A stretch of 64,000 bases of DNA from an uncultured Gemmiger sp. (GTDB lineage: Bacteria > Bacillota > Clostridia > Oscillospirales > Ruminococcaceae), in NCBI GenBank assembly GCA_944388135.1, contig CALXHP010000001.1, positions 62,001 to 126,000 of the forward strand, given 5' to 3'. Both the position numbers and the translations under genes were made by a program. Each line of letters starts with the position of its first letter. Position 1 is the first letter of the stretch. The notes under the pieces were generated by a model, which was given only the letters and a program-made list of their open reading frames with translations, was not told the DNA's origin and ran no database searches. Shown here piece by piece: positions 24,667-33,274 of this stretch.

Positions 24667-25797
24667 ATGAAAAATACCTTTGGCAATGCGATCAGCCTGA
24701 CGATTTTCGGGGAAAGCCACGGCCCTGCCGTGGGGGCGGTGCTGGACGGCCTGGCCGCCGGCCTGCCGGTGGATGAAGCCGCCATCGCCGCCGCCATGGA
24801 CCGCCGCCGCGCCCGCGGCGACGGTCTTTCCACAGCCCGTACCGAGGCTGACGTCGTGGAGTTTCTTTCCGGCGTCTATGAAGGCCACACCACCGGTACC
24901 GCCATCACCCTGATGATCCGCAATCAGAATACCCGCAGCGGCGACTATGCCAAGACTGCCGATCTGCTGCGTCCCGGTCACGCCGACTATACGGCCTACG
25001 CCAAGTATGAGGGCTTTCAGGATGCCCGGGGCGGCGGCCATTTTTCCGGGCGGATCACCGCTGCGTCGGTGGCCGCCGGCGCCCTGTGCGAGGCAGTCCT
25101 GAACCGTCTGGGCATCCGGGTCTATACCCATATTGCTGCCTGCGCTGGCATTGAGGACGCCCCCCTTTCCAGCGCCGCCGGACTGGTCATGCCCAAACCG
25201 GAACCGGGCCATTTTGCCCTGCTGGACCCCACCAAAGAGGCCCCCATGCAGGAAGCCATCCGGGCCGCCGGCAGTGACAGGGACAGTGTGGGCGGCATTC
25301 TGGAGACCATCGTCACCGGGCTGCCCGCCGGTATCGGGGAGCCCTGGTTTGACAGTGTGGAGAGCGAGCTGGCCCACCTGATGTTTGCCATTCCCGCCTG
25401 CAAGGGGCTGGAGTTCGGCGCCGGATTCCGTTTTGCGGGAATGCGGGGCAGCGAAGCCAACGATCCCTTCACCATGCGGGAGGGCAAGATCGTCACCGCC
25501 ACCAACCGCAACGGCGGCATCAACGGCGGCATCACCAACGGCATGCCCCTGGTTTTCCGCACCGTCATCAAGCCCACCGCCAGTATCTATAAAGAACAGC
25601 ATACCGTGGATTATGTGGCCAAAAAGGACGCCCTGCTGCAAATCAAGGGCCGCCACGATCCCTGCATCGTACCCCGGGCCGCCGTGGTACAGAATACACT
25701 CACCGCTTTCGGGCTGCTGGACCTGCTGACCGTACGCTACGGTACTCTGGCCCAGAAACACGGCCTGCCTGAACCCCAAACCGAGGAAAGGATGTGA
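24667..25797 (+). CDS. aroC: Chorismate synthase
   Basis: Final shikimate-pathway enzyme, FMN-dependent, making chorismate from EPSP. The 376-residue protein shows the family signatures GESHGPAVGAVLDG (residues 15-28), RPGHADYTAYAKYEGFQDARGGG-like region near 100-122 with the flavin-contacting RGGGHFSGR, and RNGGINGGITNG near 280, followed by FRTVIKPTAS and RHDPCIVPRA. ATG 24667 has AAAGGA 9 bases upstream; an in-frame start at 24649 does not. Confidence 0.95.
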   Translation: MKNTFGNAISLTIFGESHGPAVGAVLDGLAAGLPVDEAAIAAAMDRRRARGDGLSTARTEADVVEFLSGVYEGHTTGTAITLMIRNQNTRSGDYAKTADLLRPGHADYTAYAKYEGFQDARGGGHFSGRITAASVAAGALCEAVLNRLGIRVYTHIAACAGIEDAPLSSAAGLVMPKPEPGHFALLDPTKEAPMQEAIRAAGSDRDSVGGILETIVTGLPAGIGEPWFDSVESELAHLMFAIPACKGLEFGAGFRFAGMRGSEANDPFTMREGKIVTATNRNGGINGGITNGMPLVFRTVIKPTASIYKEQHTVDYVAKKDALLQIKGRHDPCIVPRAAVVQNTLTAFGLLDLLTVRYGTLAQKHGLPEPQTEERM

Positions 25798-25803
25798 ACC
25801 GCT

Positions 25804-27063
25804 ATGGAACAAAAGTTGTATGGTCTGATTGGTGCCAAGCTGGGGCACAGCTATTCCAAGATCATCCACGAACAACTGGCGGGGTACCGGTATGAACTGA
25901 TCCCCCTGCCTACCGAGGCGGAGGCCCGCGCCTTTATGGAAAAGCGGGAATTTGCCGCCATCAATGTGACCATTCCCTACAAGCAGCTGGTCATTCCCTA
26001 CTGCGATGTGGTGGACCCCAAGGCCAAGGCCATCGGGGCCGTGAACACCATTGTGAACCGGGACGGCAAGCTCTACGGCTATAACACCGATTATACGGGC
26101 TTTGCCTATCTGGCCCGGACCCACGGCGTGGATTTCACCGGCAAGGTGGTGCTGATCCTGGGGACCGGCGGCACCCACTCCACCGTGGAGGCCGTCTGCC
26201 GGGACGGCGGTGCCAAAACCATCCTGGCCGCCAGCCGCACCGGCAAATACGGTGCCCTGACCTACAACGAGGCCATGCGCCGCCGGGATGTGCAGATCAT
26301 TGTGAATACCACCCCCTGCGGGATGTACCCCAACGTGGGCCAGTGCATGCTGGACCCCACGGCCTTCCCCCAACTGGAAGCGGTGCTGGATGTGATCTAC
26401 AATCCCTTCCACACCGAGCTTCTCCTCCGTGCCGAGGACCACGGCATCAAAACCGCCGGCGGTTTTGAAATGCTGGTGGCCCAGGCTGTGTATGCCGCCC
26501 AGTACTTTACCGGCCGCTTTTTTGCCGTGGACAGCGTGATCCCCACGGCCAGCCGTCGGCTGCAGCACCAGCTGGCCAACATCTCGCTGATCGGTATGCC
26601 GGGCTGCGGCAAATCCACCATCGGCGCGGCCCTGGCCAAGCGCCTGAACAAGACTTTTGTGGACCTGGATGAGGAGATCGAGCGCCGCACCGGCCGCAAC
26701 ATCCCCGATATCTTCGCCCATGAGGGGGAGGAAGCGTTCCGCCGCTATGAGGCCGAGACCCTGGCCGACGTAGGCAAAGGCACCGGGCTGGTCATCGCCT
26801 GCGGCGGCGGTATCATCAAGACGTCCGCCAACGTCCACGCCATGCGCCAGAACGGCTGCGTGCTGTGGGTCCAGCGCCCCCTGGGCAAGCTGGCCACCGG
26901 CGGGCGGCCCCTCTCCCAGGGCGGTGCCGCCCTCAAGCAGCTGCAGGCGGAACGCACGCCGTTGTACCGCGCCGCCGCCCAGGCCGTGCTGGACAACTCC
27001 TCCACCCTGGCCAACGCCGTGGAGTCTGCCGTGCGGCTTTTTGAATCCGACAATCTTCTGTAA
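25804..27063 (+). CDS. aroE: Fused shikimate dehydrogenase - shikimate kinase
   Basis: One 419-residue chain with two consecutive shikimate-pathway enzymes. Residues 1-250 are the dehydrogenase: GHSYSKIIH (usually GHSxSPxxH), NVTIPYK with the catalytic Lys at about 60, GAVNTIV, GYNTDYTGF, and the cofactor loop LGTGGTHSTV (normally GAGGA). Residues 258-419 are the kinase (AroK type): P-loop GMPGCGKST at 264-272, DLDEEIE, the CGGGII motif near 342. The cofactor loop differs from the common form, so NADPH preference should not be assumed. The gene starts 6 bases after aroC, and the two activities are not separate frames: the join is continuous without a frameshift. Confidence 0.93.
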   Translation: MEQKLYGLIGAKLGHSYSKIIHEQLAGYRYELIPLPTEAEARAFMEKREFAAINVTIPYKQLVIPYCDVVDPKAKAIGAVNTIVNRDGKLYGYNTDYTGFAYLARTHGVDFTGKVVLILGTGGTHSTVEAVCRDGGAKTILAASRTGKYGALTYNEAMRRRDVQIIVNTTPCGMYPNVGQCMLDPTAFPQLEAVLDVIYNPFHTELLLRAEDHGIKTAGGFEMLVAQAVYAAQYFTGRFFAVDSVIPTASRRLQHQLANISLIGMPGCGKSTIGAALAKRLNKTFVDLDEEIERRTGRNIPDIFAHEGEEAFRRYEAETLADVGKGTGLVIACGGGIIKTSANVHAMRQNGCVLWVQRPLGKLATGGRPLSQGGAALKQLQAERTPLYRAAAQAVLDNSSTLANAVESAVRLFESDNLL

Positions 27064-27097
27064 TGTTGTATAAATTCGTTAGAAAGAGGTTTCCTTC

Positions 27098-28114
27098 ATG
27101 ATTATTTCCACCAAAAAGGGCACGCCCCAGGCCGAACTGGACCGCATCATCGACAGTTTTGAAAAACAGGGTCTTTCGGTCACGCTGATCCGCGGCACTG
27201 ATTACAACGTATTCGGCCTGGTGGGCGACACCACCAAGATCGCCGAGAAGGACGTGCTGGCCAACCCCTGGGTCGAGAACGTGACCCGTGTTTCCGCCCC
27301 CTACAAGCGCGCCAACCGGCTGTTCCACCCCGAGGATACCGTCATCGACGTGAACGGCATCAAGATCGGCGGCCAGTCCCCCATCGCCGTCATGGCCGGC
27401 CCCTGCAGCGTGGAAGGGGAAGAACACATGATCAAGATGGCCAAGCTGGTGAAAGCCGGCGGTGCCAACTTCCTGCGGGGCGGCGCCTACAAGCCCCGCA
27501 CCAGCCCCTATTCCTTCCAGGGTCTGGGTACTGAAGGCATCCTGGACCTGGTGAAGGCCCGGGAAGCCACCGGTCTGCCCATCGTCAGTGAGCTGATGGA
27601 CGAAGCCCACATCGACGAGTTCGAAGAATATGTGGACGTGGTGCAGATCGGCGCCCGCAACATGCAGAACTTCCAGCTGCTGAAGGCTGTGGGCAAGATG
27701 CACAAGCCGGTGCTGCTGAAGCGCGGCCTGGCCAACACCATCGAGGAATGGATCATGTCCGCCGAGTACATCATGGCCGGCGGCAACGAGAATGTCATCC
27801 TCTGCGAGCGGGGCATCCGCACCTTCGAGCGCGCCACCCGCAACACCCTGGACCTGTCGGCGGTGCCGGTGGTCAAGGAAAAGACCCATCTGCCCATCAT
27901 CGTAGACCCCAGCCATGCCACCGGCGACTACAAGTATGTGGAGAGCATGGCCATTGCCGCCGTGGCGGCCGGTGCCGACGGACTGGAGATCGAAGTGCAC
28001 GACAATCCCCAGTGCGCCTGGAGCGACGGCGCCCAGTGCCTTAAACCCGATAAGTTTGCCGAGACCATTGCCATGTGCCGCAAGGTGGCTGCCGCCATCG
28101 GCCGGGAGATGTAA
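27098..28114 (+). CDS. aroF: DAHP synthase, type I-beta with N-terminal regulatory domain
   Basis: First committed step: condenses PEP and erythrose 4-phosphate. The 338-residue protein has an N-terminal ferredoxin-like regulatory domain (residues 1-70, GLSVTLIRGTDYNVFGLVGD) and a KDO8P-synthase-like barrel: MAGPCSVEG near 97-105, LRGGAYKPRTSPYSFQG, IGARNMQN, LLKRGLANTIEEW, DPSHATG with a metal-binding His. The regulatory domain type is that of the feedback-inhibited Thermotoga/Bacillus class. Sits mid-operon, 34 bases after aroEK. Confidence 0.94.
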   Translation: MIISTKKGTPQAELDRIIDSFEKQGLSVTLIRGTDYNVFGLVGDTTKIAEKDVLANPWVENVTRVSAPYKRANRLFHPEDTVIDVNGIKIGGQSPIAVMAGPCSVEGEEHMIKMAKLVKAGGANFLRGGAYKPRTSPYSFQGLGTEGILDLVKAREATGLPIVSELMDEAHIDEFEEYVDVVQIGARNMQNFQLLKAVGKMHKPVLLKRGLANTIEEWIMSAEYIMAGGNENVILCERGIRTFERATRNTLDLSAVPVVKEKTHLPIIVDPSHATGDYKYVESMAIAAVAAGADGLEIEVHDNPQCAWSDGAQCLKPDKFAETIAMCRKVAAAIGREM

Positions 28115-28116
28115 CC

Positions 28117-29400
28117 GTGATTGCCCGCCTGTATGTGAGCCGTCTGGGGGGAACGGCCACCGTGCCTCCCAGCAAAAGTGCCGCCCATCGTGCTGTGCTG
28201 TGCGCAGCTCTGGCCGATGGTGTGAGCCATATCACCAACATTGAATACAGCCAGGACATCCGGGCAACCCTGGGTGCGGCTGCCCAGCTGGGCGCCAAGA
28301 TCCGGGAAGAAGAAAACGCCGTCACCATCACCGGCCGGGGCAACGCCAGCGGTTTTGTCACGGTGACGCGGCCCGTTTTCTGCAACGAGAGCGGCTCCAC
28401 CCTGCGTTTCATGATCCCCCTGTTCAGCCTGACCGCCCAGAAGGTCCGCTTTACCGGCACCGGTCGGCTCTTTGACCGGCCCCAGGCCGTCTACCAGATG
28501 CTCTTTGACCGCCAGGGGCTGCGCTTTGAGCAGAGCCCCGAGGGGATCACCATCTTCGGGCGGCTGCGCCCCGGCGGCTTCACCCTGCCGGGGGATGTGT
28601 CCAGCCAGTTCATCAGCGGCCTGCTGTTTGCCACCCCCCTGATGGAGTCGGAGAGCACCATCGAGGTGCTGGCCCCCTATGAGAGTCACTCCTATGTGGA
28701 CCTGACCATCGCGGCCATGCAGCAGTTCGGCATCAAGGTGACCGCCCGGGCCCGGAAAAACGGCAGTGTACTCTACCGCATTCCTGCGCCCCAGCGGTAT
28801 ATGGCCACCGATTTTGCCGTGGAAGGCGACTACAGCCAGGCGGCTTTTCTGGCCGTGCTGGGCTGCGTCATCGGGGGCATCACCGTCACAGGACTGAACC
28901 CGGCCAGCCAACAAGGGGACAAGGTGATTCTGGAGATCCTGCAGCGGTGCGGCGGCAAGTTCAAGGCCGTGGCCGGCGGGTATCGGTTTTCCCGCAGCCT
29001 GCTGCGTGCCACCGAGATCGATCTGGCCGACTGCCCCGATCTGGGGCCGGTGCTCTTTACCCTGGGCTGCTTTTGCAGCGGCGAGACGGTCATCCGCAAC
29101 GCGGGGCGTCTGCGGCTGAAGGAATCCGACCGTATCGAAGCCATGCAGACCGAGCTGAAAAAGATGGGAGCCCGCATTGAGGTGGACGGCGACGAAGTCC
29201 ATATCACCGGTGTGGCGCTGCATGCCCCCAACGAACCGCTGTCCGGTCACAACGACCACCGCATCGTCATGGCGCTGGCCGTGGCGGCCTGCGGTTCCGG
29301 TCTGCCTGCCGTGCTTTCCGGTGCCGAGGCCGTCAACAAAAGCTGGCCTGCTTTCTGGGATACCCTGCGCGCTTTGGGCGCCAAGGTGGAATTTGACTAA
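28117..29400 (+). CDS. aroA: EPSP synthase (3-phosphoshikimate 1-carboxyvinyltransferase)
   Basis: A 427-residue enzyme joining PEP to shikimate 3-phosphate. Visible motifs: PPSKSAAHRAVL (residues about 16-27) binding phosphate, CNESGSTLRFMIPL near 90, SSQFISGLLFA near 167, DFAVEGDYSQAA near 230, RLKESDRI near 335 and HNDHRIVMALAVAA near 375. I choose the GTG at 28117, two bases after the aroF stop, because GGGAG lies 8 bases upstream and the protein then begins at the family start (IARLYVSRLGG). Confidence 0.94.
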   Translation: MIARLYVSRLGGTATVPPSKSAAHRAVLCAALADGVSHITNIEYSQDIRATLGAAAQLGAKIREEENAVTITGRGNASGFVTVTRPVFCNESGSTLRFMIPLFSLTAQKVRFTGTGRLFDRPQAVYQMLFDRQGLRFEQSPEGITIFGRLRPGGFTLPGDVSSQFISGLLFATPLMESESTIEVLAPYESHSYVDLTIAAMQQFGIKVTARARKNGSVLYRIPAPQRYMATDFAVEGDYSQAAFLAVLGCVIGGITVTGLNPASQQGDKVILEILQRCGGKFKAVAGGYRFSRSLLRATEIDLADCPDLGPVLFTLGCFCSGETVIRNAGRLRLKESDRIEAMQTELKKMGARIEVDGDEVHITGVALHAPNEPLSGHNDHRIVMALAVAACGSGLPAVLSGAEAVNKSWPAFWDTLRALGAKVEFD

Positions 29401-29418
29401 AGTTTGGGCGTGAATACC

Positions 29419-30273
29419 ATGTTAGACAAAAGCAAAACCTATCTCATTGTGGGGCTGGGCCTGCTGGGCGGCAAGTACGCCCAGGTGCTGAGCCAGAAAG
29501 GCTACCGCGTCACCGGCATCACCCACAGCCGGTCCACGCTGGACTATGCCCTCTCCCACGACTATATCTGCGCCGGCAAGACCGAAGATTTTGCCGACCT
29601 GGTGCAGGGGGCCGACTGTGTGATCTTCGGCCTCTACCCCACCGTACTGCTGGACTGGGTGCGGGAATACGGCGCTCTGCTGCGCCCCGGTACCCTGGTC
29701 ACCGATGTTTCGGGTGTCAAGCGCGGGGTGGTGGAACCCATCCAGGAGATGCTGCCCCAGGGTGTGGAGTTCATCGCCAGCCACCCCATGGCCGGACGGG
29801 AGACCAGCGGCATCGCCCACAGTGCTGAGGTGGATTTTGCCCCCGCCAACTTCATCATCACCCCCACCGACCGGAACACCCGGGCGGCTGTGGACTGGTG
29901 CCGCGACCTGGCCGAGACGCTGGGGTTCAGGCGGATCAGCGAGCTTTCCCCTGCCGAGCATGACCACATGATCGGCTATGTGAGCCAGCTCTGCCACGCC
30001 ATTGCCGTGAGCCTGATGTGTGCTTCGGACAACTCGGAACTGGCCTGCTACACCGGCGACTCCTTCCGGGACCTGACCCGCATCGCCCGGATCAATGACA
30101 AGATGTGGGCGGAGCTGTTCCTGTGGAACAAGGACAACCTGATCTCCGAGATCGACATGTTCACCAACGCCCTGCTCTCGATGCGCCAGAAACTGGTGGA
30201 GGATGACCGGGACGGACTGGAGGAGATGTTCCGCCTGTCCACCAAACGGCGGGAAGCCTTCGACAAACGATAA
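29419..30273 (+). CDS. tyrA: Prephenate dehydrogenase
   Basis: Makes 4-hydroxyphenylpyruvate for tyrosine. The 284-residue protein has the Rossmann loop IVGLGLLGGKYA (residues 9-20), TDVSGVKRG near 98, the catalytic His in ASHPMAGRE near 125, and EHDHMIGYVSQLCHAIA near 180. No ACT domain, so feedback (if any) differs from PheA. ATG 29419 begins the conserved N terminus; its ribosome site is weak, and translation may be coupled to aroA. Last gene before a terminator. Confidence 0.9.
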   Translation: MLDKSKTYLIVGLGLLGGKYAQVLSQKGYRVTGITHSRSTLDYALSHDYICAGKTEDFADLVQGADCVIFGLYPTVLLDWVREYGALLRPGTLVTDVSGVKRGVVEPIQEMLPQGVEFIASHPMAGRETSGIAHSAEVDFAPANFIITPTDRNTRAAVDWCRDLAETLGFRRISELSPAEHDHMIGYVSQLCHAIAVSLMCASDNSELACYTGDSFRDLTRIARINDKMWAELFLWNKDNLISEIDMFTNALLSMRQKLVEDDRDGLEEMFRLSTKRREAFDKR

Positions 30274-30276
30274 TAC

Positions 30277-30315
30277 AAAAACCGCCCTGTGTCCGGTCGG
30301 ACACAGGGCGGTTTT
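30277..30315. terminator. Bidirectional terminator after the aromatic operon
   Basis: Stem AAAACCGCCCTGTGTCC with its complement, 4-base loop, T-runs on both strands; shared with the convergent zinc-ribbon gene. Confidence 0.93.
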
Positions 30316-30317
30316 GT

Positions 30318-30998
30318 TTACATATGCAGGCGTTTTTCCAGTTCGCTGCGCAAGGCGCGGCCCTGGAAGATGATCAGCCCCAGGCAGGTCACAGCGCTGA
30401 TGATCAGGCAGATGACCCAGGGGATGCTGTGGGCGTCGATCCGCCCCGTTCCCACCCGGAAGAGCAGCAGCAGATAGGGCAAAATACCCACGCCGATGTT
30501 GAGAAGCATATACACCAGAGCGTTCTGGGTAAAATGGCTGCGGCAGAAGGCAAAGATGAAATTGCACACCAGGGTGATGCTGCAGAGGATAGGGATCACG
30601 ATATCCAGGCTGTAACCGGTATAACCGTTGTACCAGTCGGTAAAGATCAGCAGCGCCGATACCAGGAGCAGCAGCAGAAACACCTGCCGCGGCCCGTTAT
30701 AGCGGCGGCGCAGCACACTGCGCAGCACCACCAGCACGGCGATGACCCAGACCAGCATCAGCAAACTTTCATGGTGGTGGGGTTCGGTCACCAGCAGGAA
30801 ATCGATGGAGAGGAACACCACCGTGGCCGCCAGCAGCACAAAGGCAATGATTTTGAACAGCAGGCTGTACCGCCGTACCGTAGGGGTGATCTTGGGCCAC
30901 CAGGGGGCTTCATCGGGGCCGGAGAGCCGGTTCTGGCACAGCGGGCAGTACTTGGCGCTGCCGCCGATCTGGATATGACAATGGGGACAGGTTTTCAC
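30318..30998 (-). CDS. Zinc-ribbon polytopic membrane protein (DUF6320-like)
   Basis: A 226-residue protein. The N terminus is a zinc ribbon, CPHCHIQIGG...YCPLCQNRL, with two CxxC pairs at residues 4-7 and 18-21. Six or so membrane helices follow (about residues 45-215), and the end is basic. I recall such proteins as DUF6320 family members encoded beside the acyltransferase upstream. Function unknown. GTG start at 30998 overlaps the acyltransferase stop (GTGA), so the genes are translationally coupled and probably act together. Confidence 0.7.
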   Translation of the reverse strand: MKTCPHCHIQIGGSAKYCPLCQNRLSGPDEAPWWPKITPTVRRYSLLFKIIAFVLLAATVVFLSIDFLLVTEPHHHESLLMLVWVIAVLVVLRSVLRRRYNGPRQVFLLLLLVSALLIFTDWYNGYTGYSLDIVIPILCSITLVCNFIFAFCRSHFTQNALVYMLLNIGVGILPYLLLLFRVGTGRIDAHSIPWVICLIISAVTCLGLIIFQGRALRSELEKRLHM

Positions 30999-32245
30999 TT
31001 CTCCACCTCCGTTGCATAGAGCGTGACATGCAAACCGTCGTGGGCGAAACCGCGGTAGAACCGCCGCAGCACATTGGTACTGCGCAGCGCCGAAGCGGTG
31101 CCCAGCACCAGGTCGTCCCCATAGGAGCAGACGCAGGTAAACAGGCCTTCGCAGCTGGAAAAGGCCGCGAACTGCCTGATGTAGGGACGCAGTTCCTCCG
31201 CCACGTCCACCCGGCCCATGTTGGACAGCACCGCGGTGACGTGTTTTTCCTCCAGCTGGGTAAAGAACCGCACCGCCGCATTCTTGATAAAGAGGGGTAC
31301 CGGGCGGATGCCGGGCATATGTTCCAGCTTCTCGTACTCATCCATCTGGGCTTTGATGTTCTCGGGGTGGAGGATCTCTTTCAGCTTGGCATCAAAGACC
31401 GGGGCCACAGTGGCCAGGGTATCCCCCTCGGTCAGGGTGTGGGTCACATACACCGAGTTGAAAAAGTTCCGGGCCGTCTCGCTGGGATAGTAGTTCCGCA
31501 GGTTCACCGGCAGACTGATGGAGATAGGTTTGCGCCGGTCCATGGAAGGCATCTCCCCGTAGATGGCCAGCATCAGGGATGCCCCCAGATAGCTGGTAAG
31601 GGATACCCCCAGGGTGCGGGCCCGGGCCAATACCTCCTGTACGCTGAGGTGTCCCTCAAAATATTGCAGTTGGTCATAGGGCAGCCGTGCCCCCCGCAGG
31701 TGGTAGGCTTTGGGCAGTTTGGACGGACTGGTCCGCCGGGTGCCCTCGTAAAAATTCTTGAAGCTGTCCTGTTCCAGGTCTGCCTCCGAGGCACTGTTGG
31801 GGGTAGGCACATCGTCCAGCTTGCCGGGATACCGCAGCGCCAGATAGTTGCGTACCAGGGATTTCAGGAAAAGAAATCCCCCGTTGCCGTCGGTCATGGC
31901 GTGGAACATCTCCAGATTGATCCGCGCCCCGAAATAGCTCACCCGGTAGATGAGTTGGTTGCGGCGCTCCGGCACATAGAGTGGGGCGCAGGGTTCCTTG
32001 TTTTCCAGTTTTGCCACCGGCACCTGATCGGTGGACTCGAAGTAATGCCAGAAGAGCCCCCGGTGCAGCGTGACCTGGAACTGGGGCCACTCCTGGGCGG
32101 TGCGGCGCAGCGCCTCATTGAGCGTGTCCGGCTCGATCTCTTCCTGCAGGGTGCAGCAGATGCGGAACACCCGGGGATCACGGCGGGTGGTGGTCGCCAG
32201 AAACACCTTGGCAACATTATCAACTTTATACCATGCTTGGGCCAT
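30995..32245 (-). CDS. Condensation-type / alcohol acetyltransferase-like acyltransferase
   Basis: A 416-residue protein of the CoA-dependent acyltransferase (condensation, BAHD/alcohol acetyltransferase-like) superfamily. The active-site pattern HxxxDG is present as FHAMTDGNGG near residues 113-122, and the second family landmark (a DFG-like segment) is represented by LSNMGRVD near 335. The two-lobed architecture fits the length. Acyl donor and acceptor are unknown. It lies in a four-gene operon with an alpha/beta hydrolase and a membrane protein, suggesting ester or lipid metabolism, possibly a glycolipid given the glycosyltransferase-like gene. GGAG lies about 5 bases upstream. Confidence 0.68.
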   Translation of the reverse strand: MAQAWYKVDNVAKVFLATTTRRDPRVFRICCTLQEEIEPDTLNEALRRTAQEWPQFQVTLHRGLFWHYFESTDQVPVAKLENKEPCAPLYVPERRNQLIYRVSYFGARINLEMFHAMTDGNGGFLFLKSLVRNYLALRYPGKLDDVPTPNSASEADLEQDSFKNFYEGTRRTSPSKLPKAYHLRGARLPYDQLQYFEGHLSVQEVLARARTLGVSLTSYLGASLMLAIYGEMPSMDRRKPISISLPVNLRNYYPSETARNFFNSVYVTHTLTEGDTLATVAPVFDAKLKEILHPENIKAQMDEYEKLEHMPGIRPVPLFIKNAAVRFFTQLEEKHVTAVLSNMGRVDVAEELRPYIRQFAAFSSCEGLFTCVCSYGDDLVLGTASALRSTNVLRRFYRGFAHDGLHVTLYATEVEK

Positions 32246-32275
32246 AGGACTCCTCGTTTTTCCGGCGGGCGGCGG

Positions 32276-33256
32276 TCAGATCAGCCGCTGCACAAACCGC
32301 CCTGCCGCCTCCATCGCCACTTCGGCGCGGTGGATGGGCATCTGCTGGAACACATGCCAGCACTCTTCGTATACTTCCAGCTTGGCATAGCCGCCGGCCT
32401 TTTGCAGGGCATCGGCCAGACGTTCGCTGTCGGAAAGCAAAATTTCATTGGTCCCCACCTGGATCAGGGTGGGCGGCAGCCCCCGCAGGTCGGCAAACAG
32501 CGGGCTGTAACAGGGGTCTGCCCAGTCGGCACTGGGGCCGGTATAGGCGGCCCGGATGGCCTCCACATATTCCAGTGTCAGCATGGGGTCCAGGTCCCGG
32601 CAGGTACGGTAGCTTTTGCCCCCGGTGGTCATATCGGTCCAGGGGCTGAACAGCAGCAGCCCCCGGGGCTGGGCACGGCCCTGGGCCTTGAGCTTGAGGC
32701 AGAGTTCCAGCGCCAGGTTGCCCCCGGCAGAATCCCCTGCCAGGATGACATCCCGGGCCCCGTACCCCATATACATCATATAATCCCACATGGCCAGGGC
32801 GTCCTGCAAAGCCGCGGGGTATCGGTGTTCCGGGGCCAGGCGATACTCAAAGGAGAGAACGTCAAACCCGGTGCAAAGTGCCAGTTTGCTGGCCAGAATC
32901 CGTGCATAGGCCAGCTGGCCGCAGGTGTAGCCGCCGCCGTGGCAGTACAGTACTGCATGGCGACGGTCATGGCCATGTTCCAGGCTCACCCATTCGGCGG
33001 GAACGCTGCCCACCGTCAGGCCGTCATTGCGGATACCGATGGACGGTGCCACCAGCCGCCCGAACAGCTCCTGGGCAGCGCGCTGGCGCTCCAGATCCTC
33101 CGGGGTGGTGGAAGTATTGTCGGTGGCGCTGTGGATCGCCTTGATAGCCCGCATCATGGGGCCCAGCTCGTCGGCGCTCTGGCCCCGCTGGGGGATCAGC
33201 GTCTTGATGACCGTTTCCAGGCGTTGGGTCAGGTCTTTGGAATTGTGTCGCGACAT
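32276..33256 (-). CDS. Alpha/beta hydrolase, hormone-sensitive-lipase type
   Basis: A 326-residue esterase. The HSL-family oxyanion motif YCHGGGYTCG is near residue 104, and the nucleophile elbow GDSAGGN is near 168, followed by LLLFSPWTDM. The acid lies around GTNEILLSDSE, and the His in CWHVFQQ near 300. The N-terminal about 85 residues form a helical cap. Short-chain ester hydrolysis is likely; substrate unknown. AAAAGGAG sits 6 bases before the ATG. Second gene of the operon, 19 bases after the first. Confidence 0.85.
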   Translation of the reverse strand: MSRHNSKDLTQRLETVIKTLIPQRGQSADELGPMMRAIKAIHSATDNTSTTPEDLERQRAAQELFGRLVAPSIGIRNDGLTVGSVPAEWVSLEHGHDRRHAVLYCHGGGYTCGQLAYARILASKLALCTGFDVLSFEYRLAPEHRYPAALQDALAMWDYMMYMGYGARDVILAGDSAGGNLALELCLKLKAQGRAQPRGLLLFSPWTDMTTGGKSYRTCRDLDPMLTLEYVEAIRAAYTGPSADWADPCYSPLFADLRGLPPTLIQVGTNEILLSDSERLADALQKAGGYAKLEVYEECWHVFQQMPIHRAEVAMEAAGRFVQRLI

Positions 33257-33274
33257 GGCGTCTCCTTTTGGATC

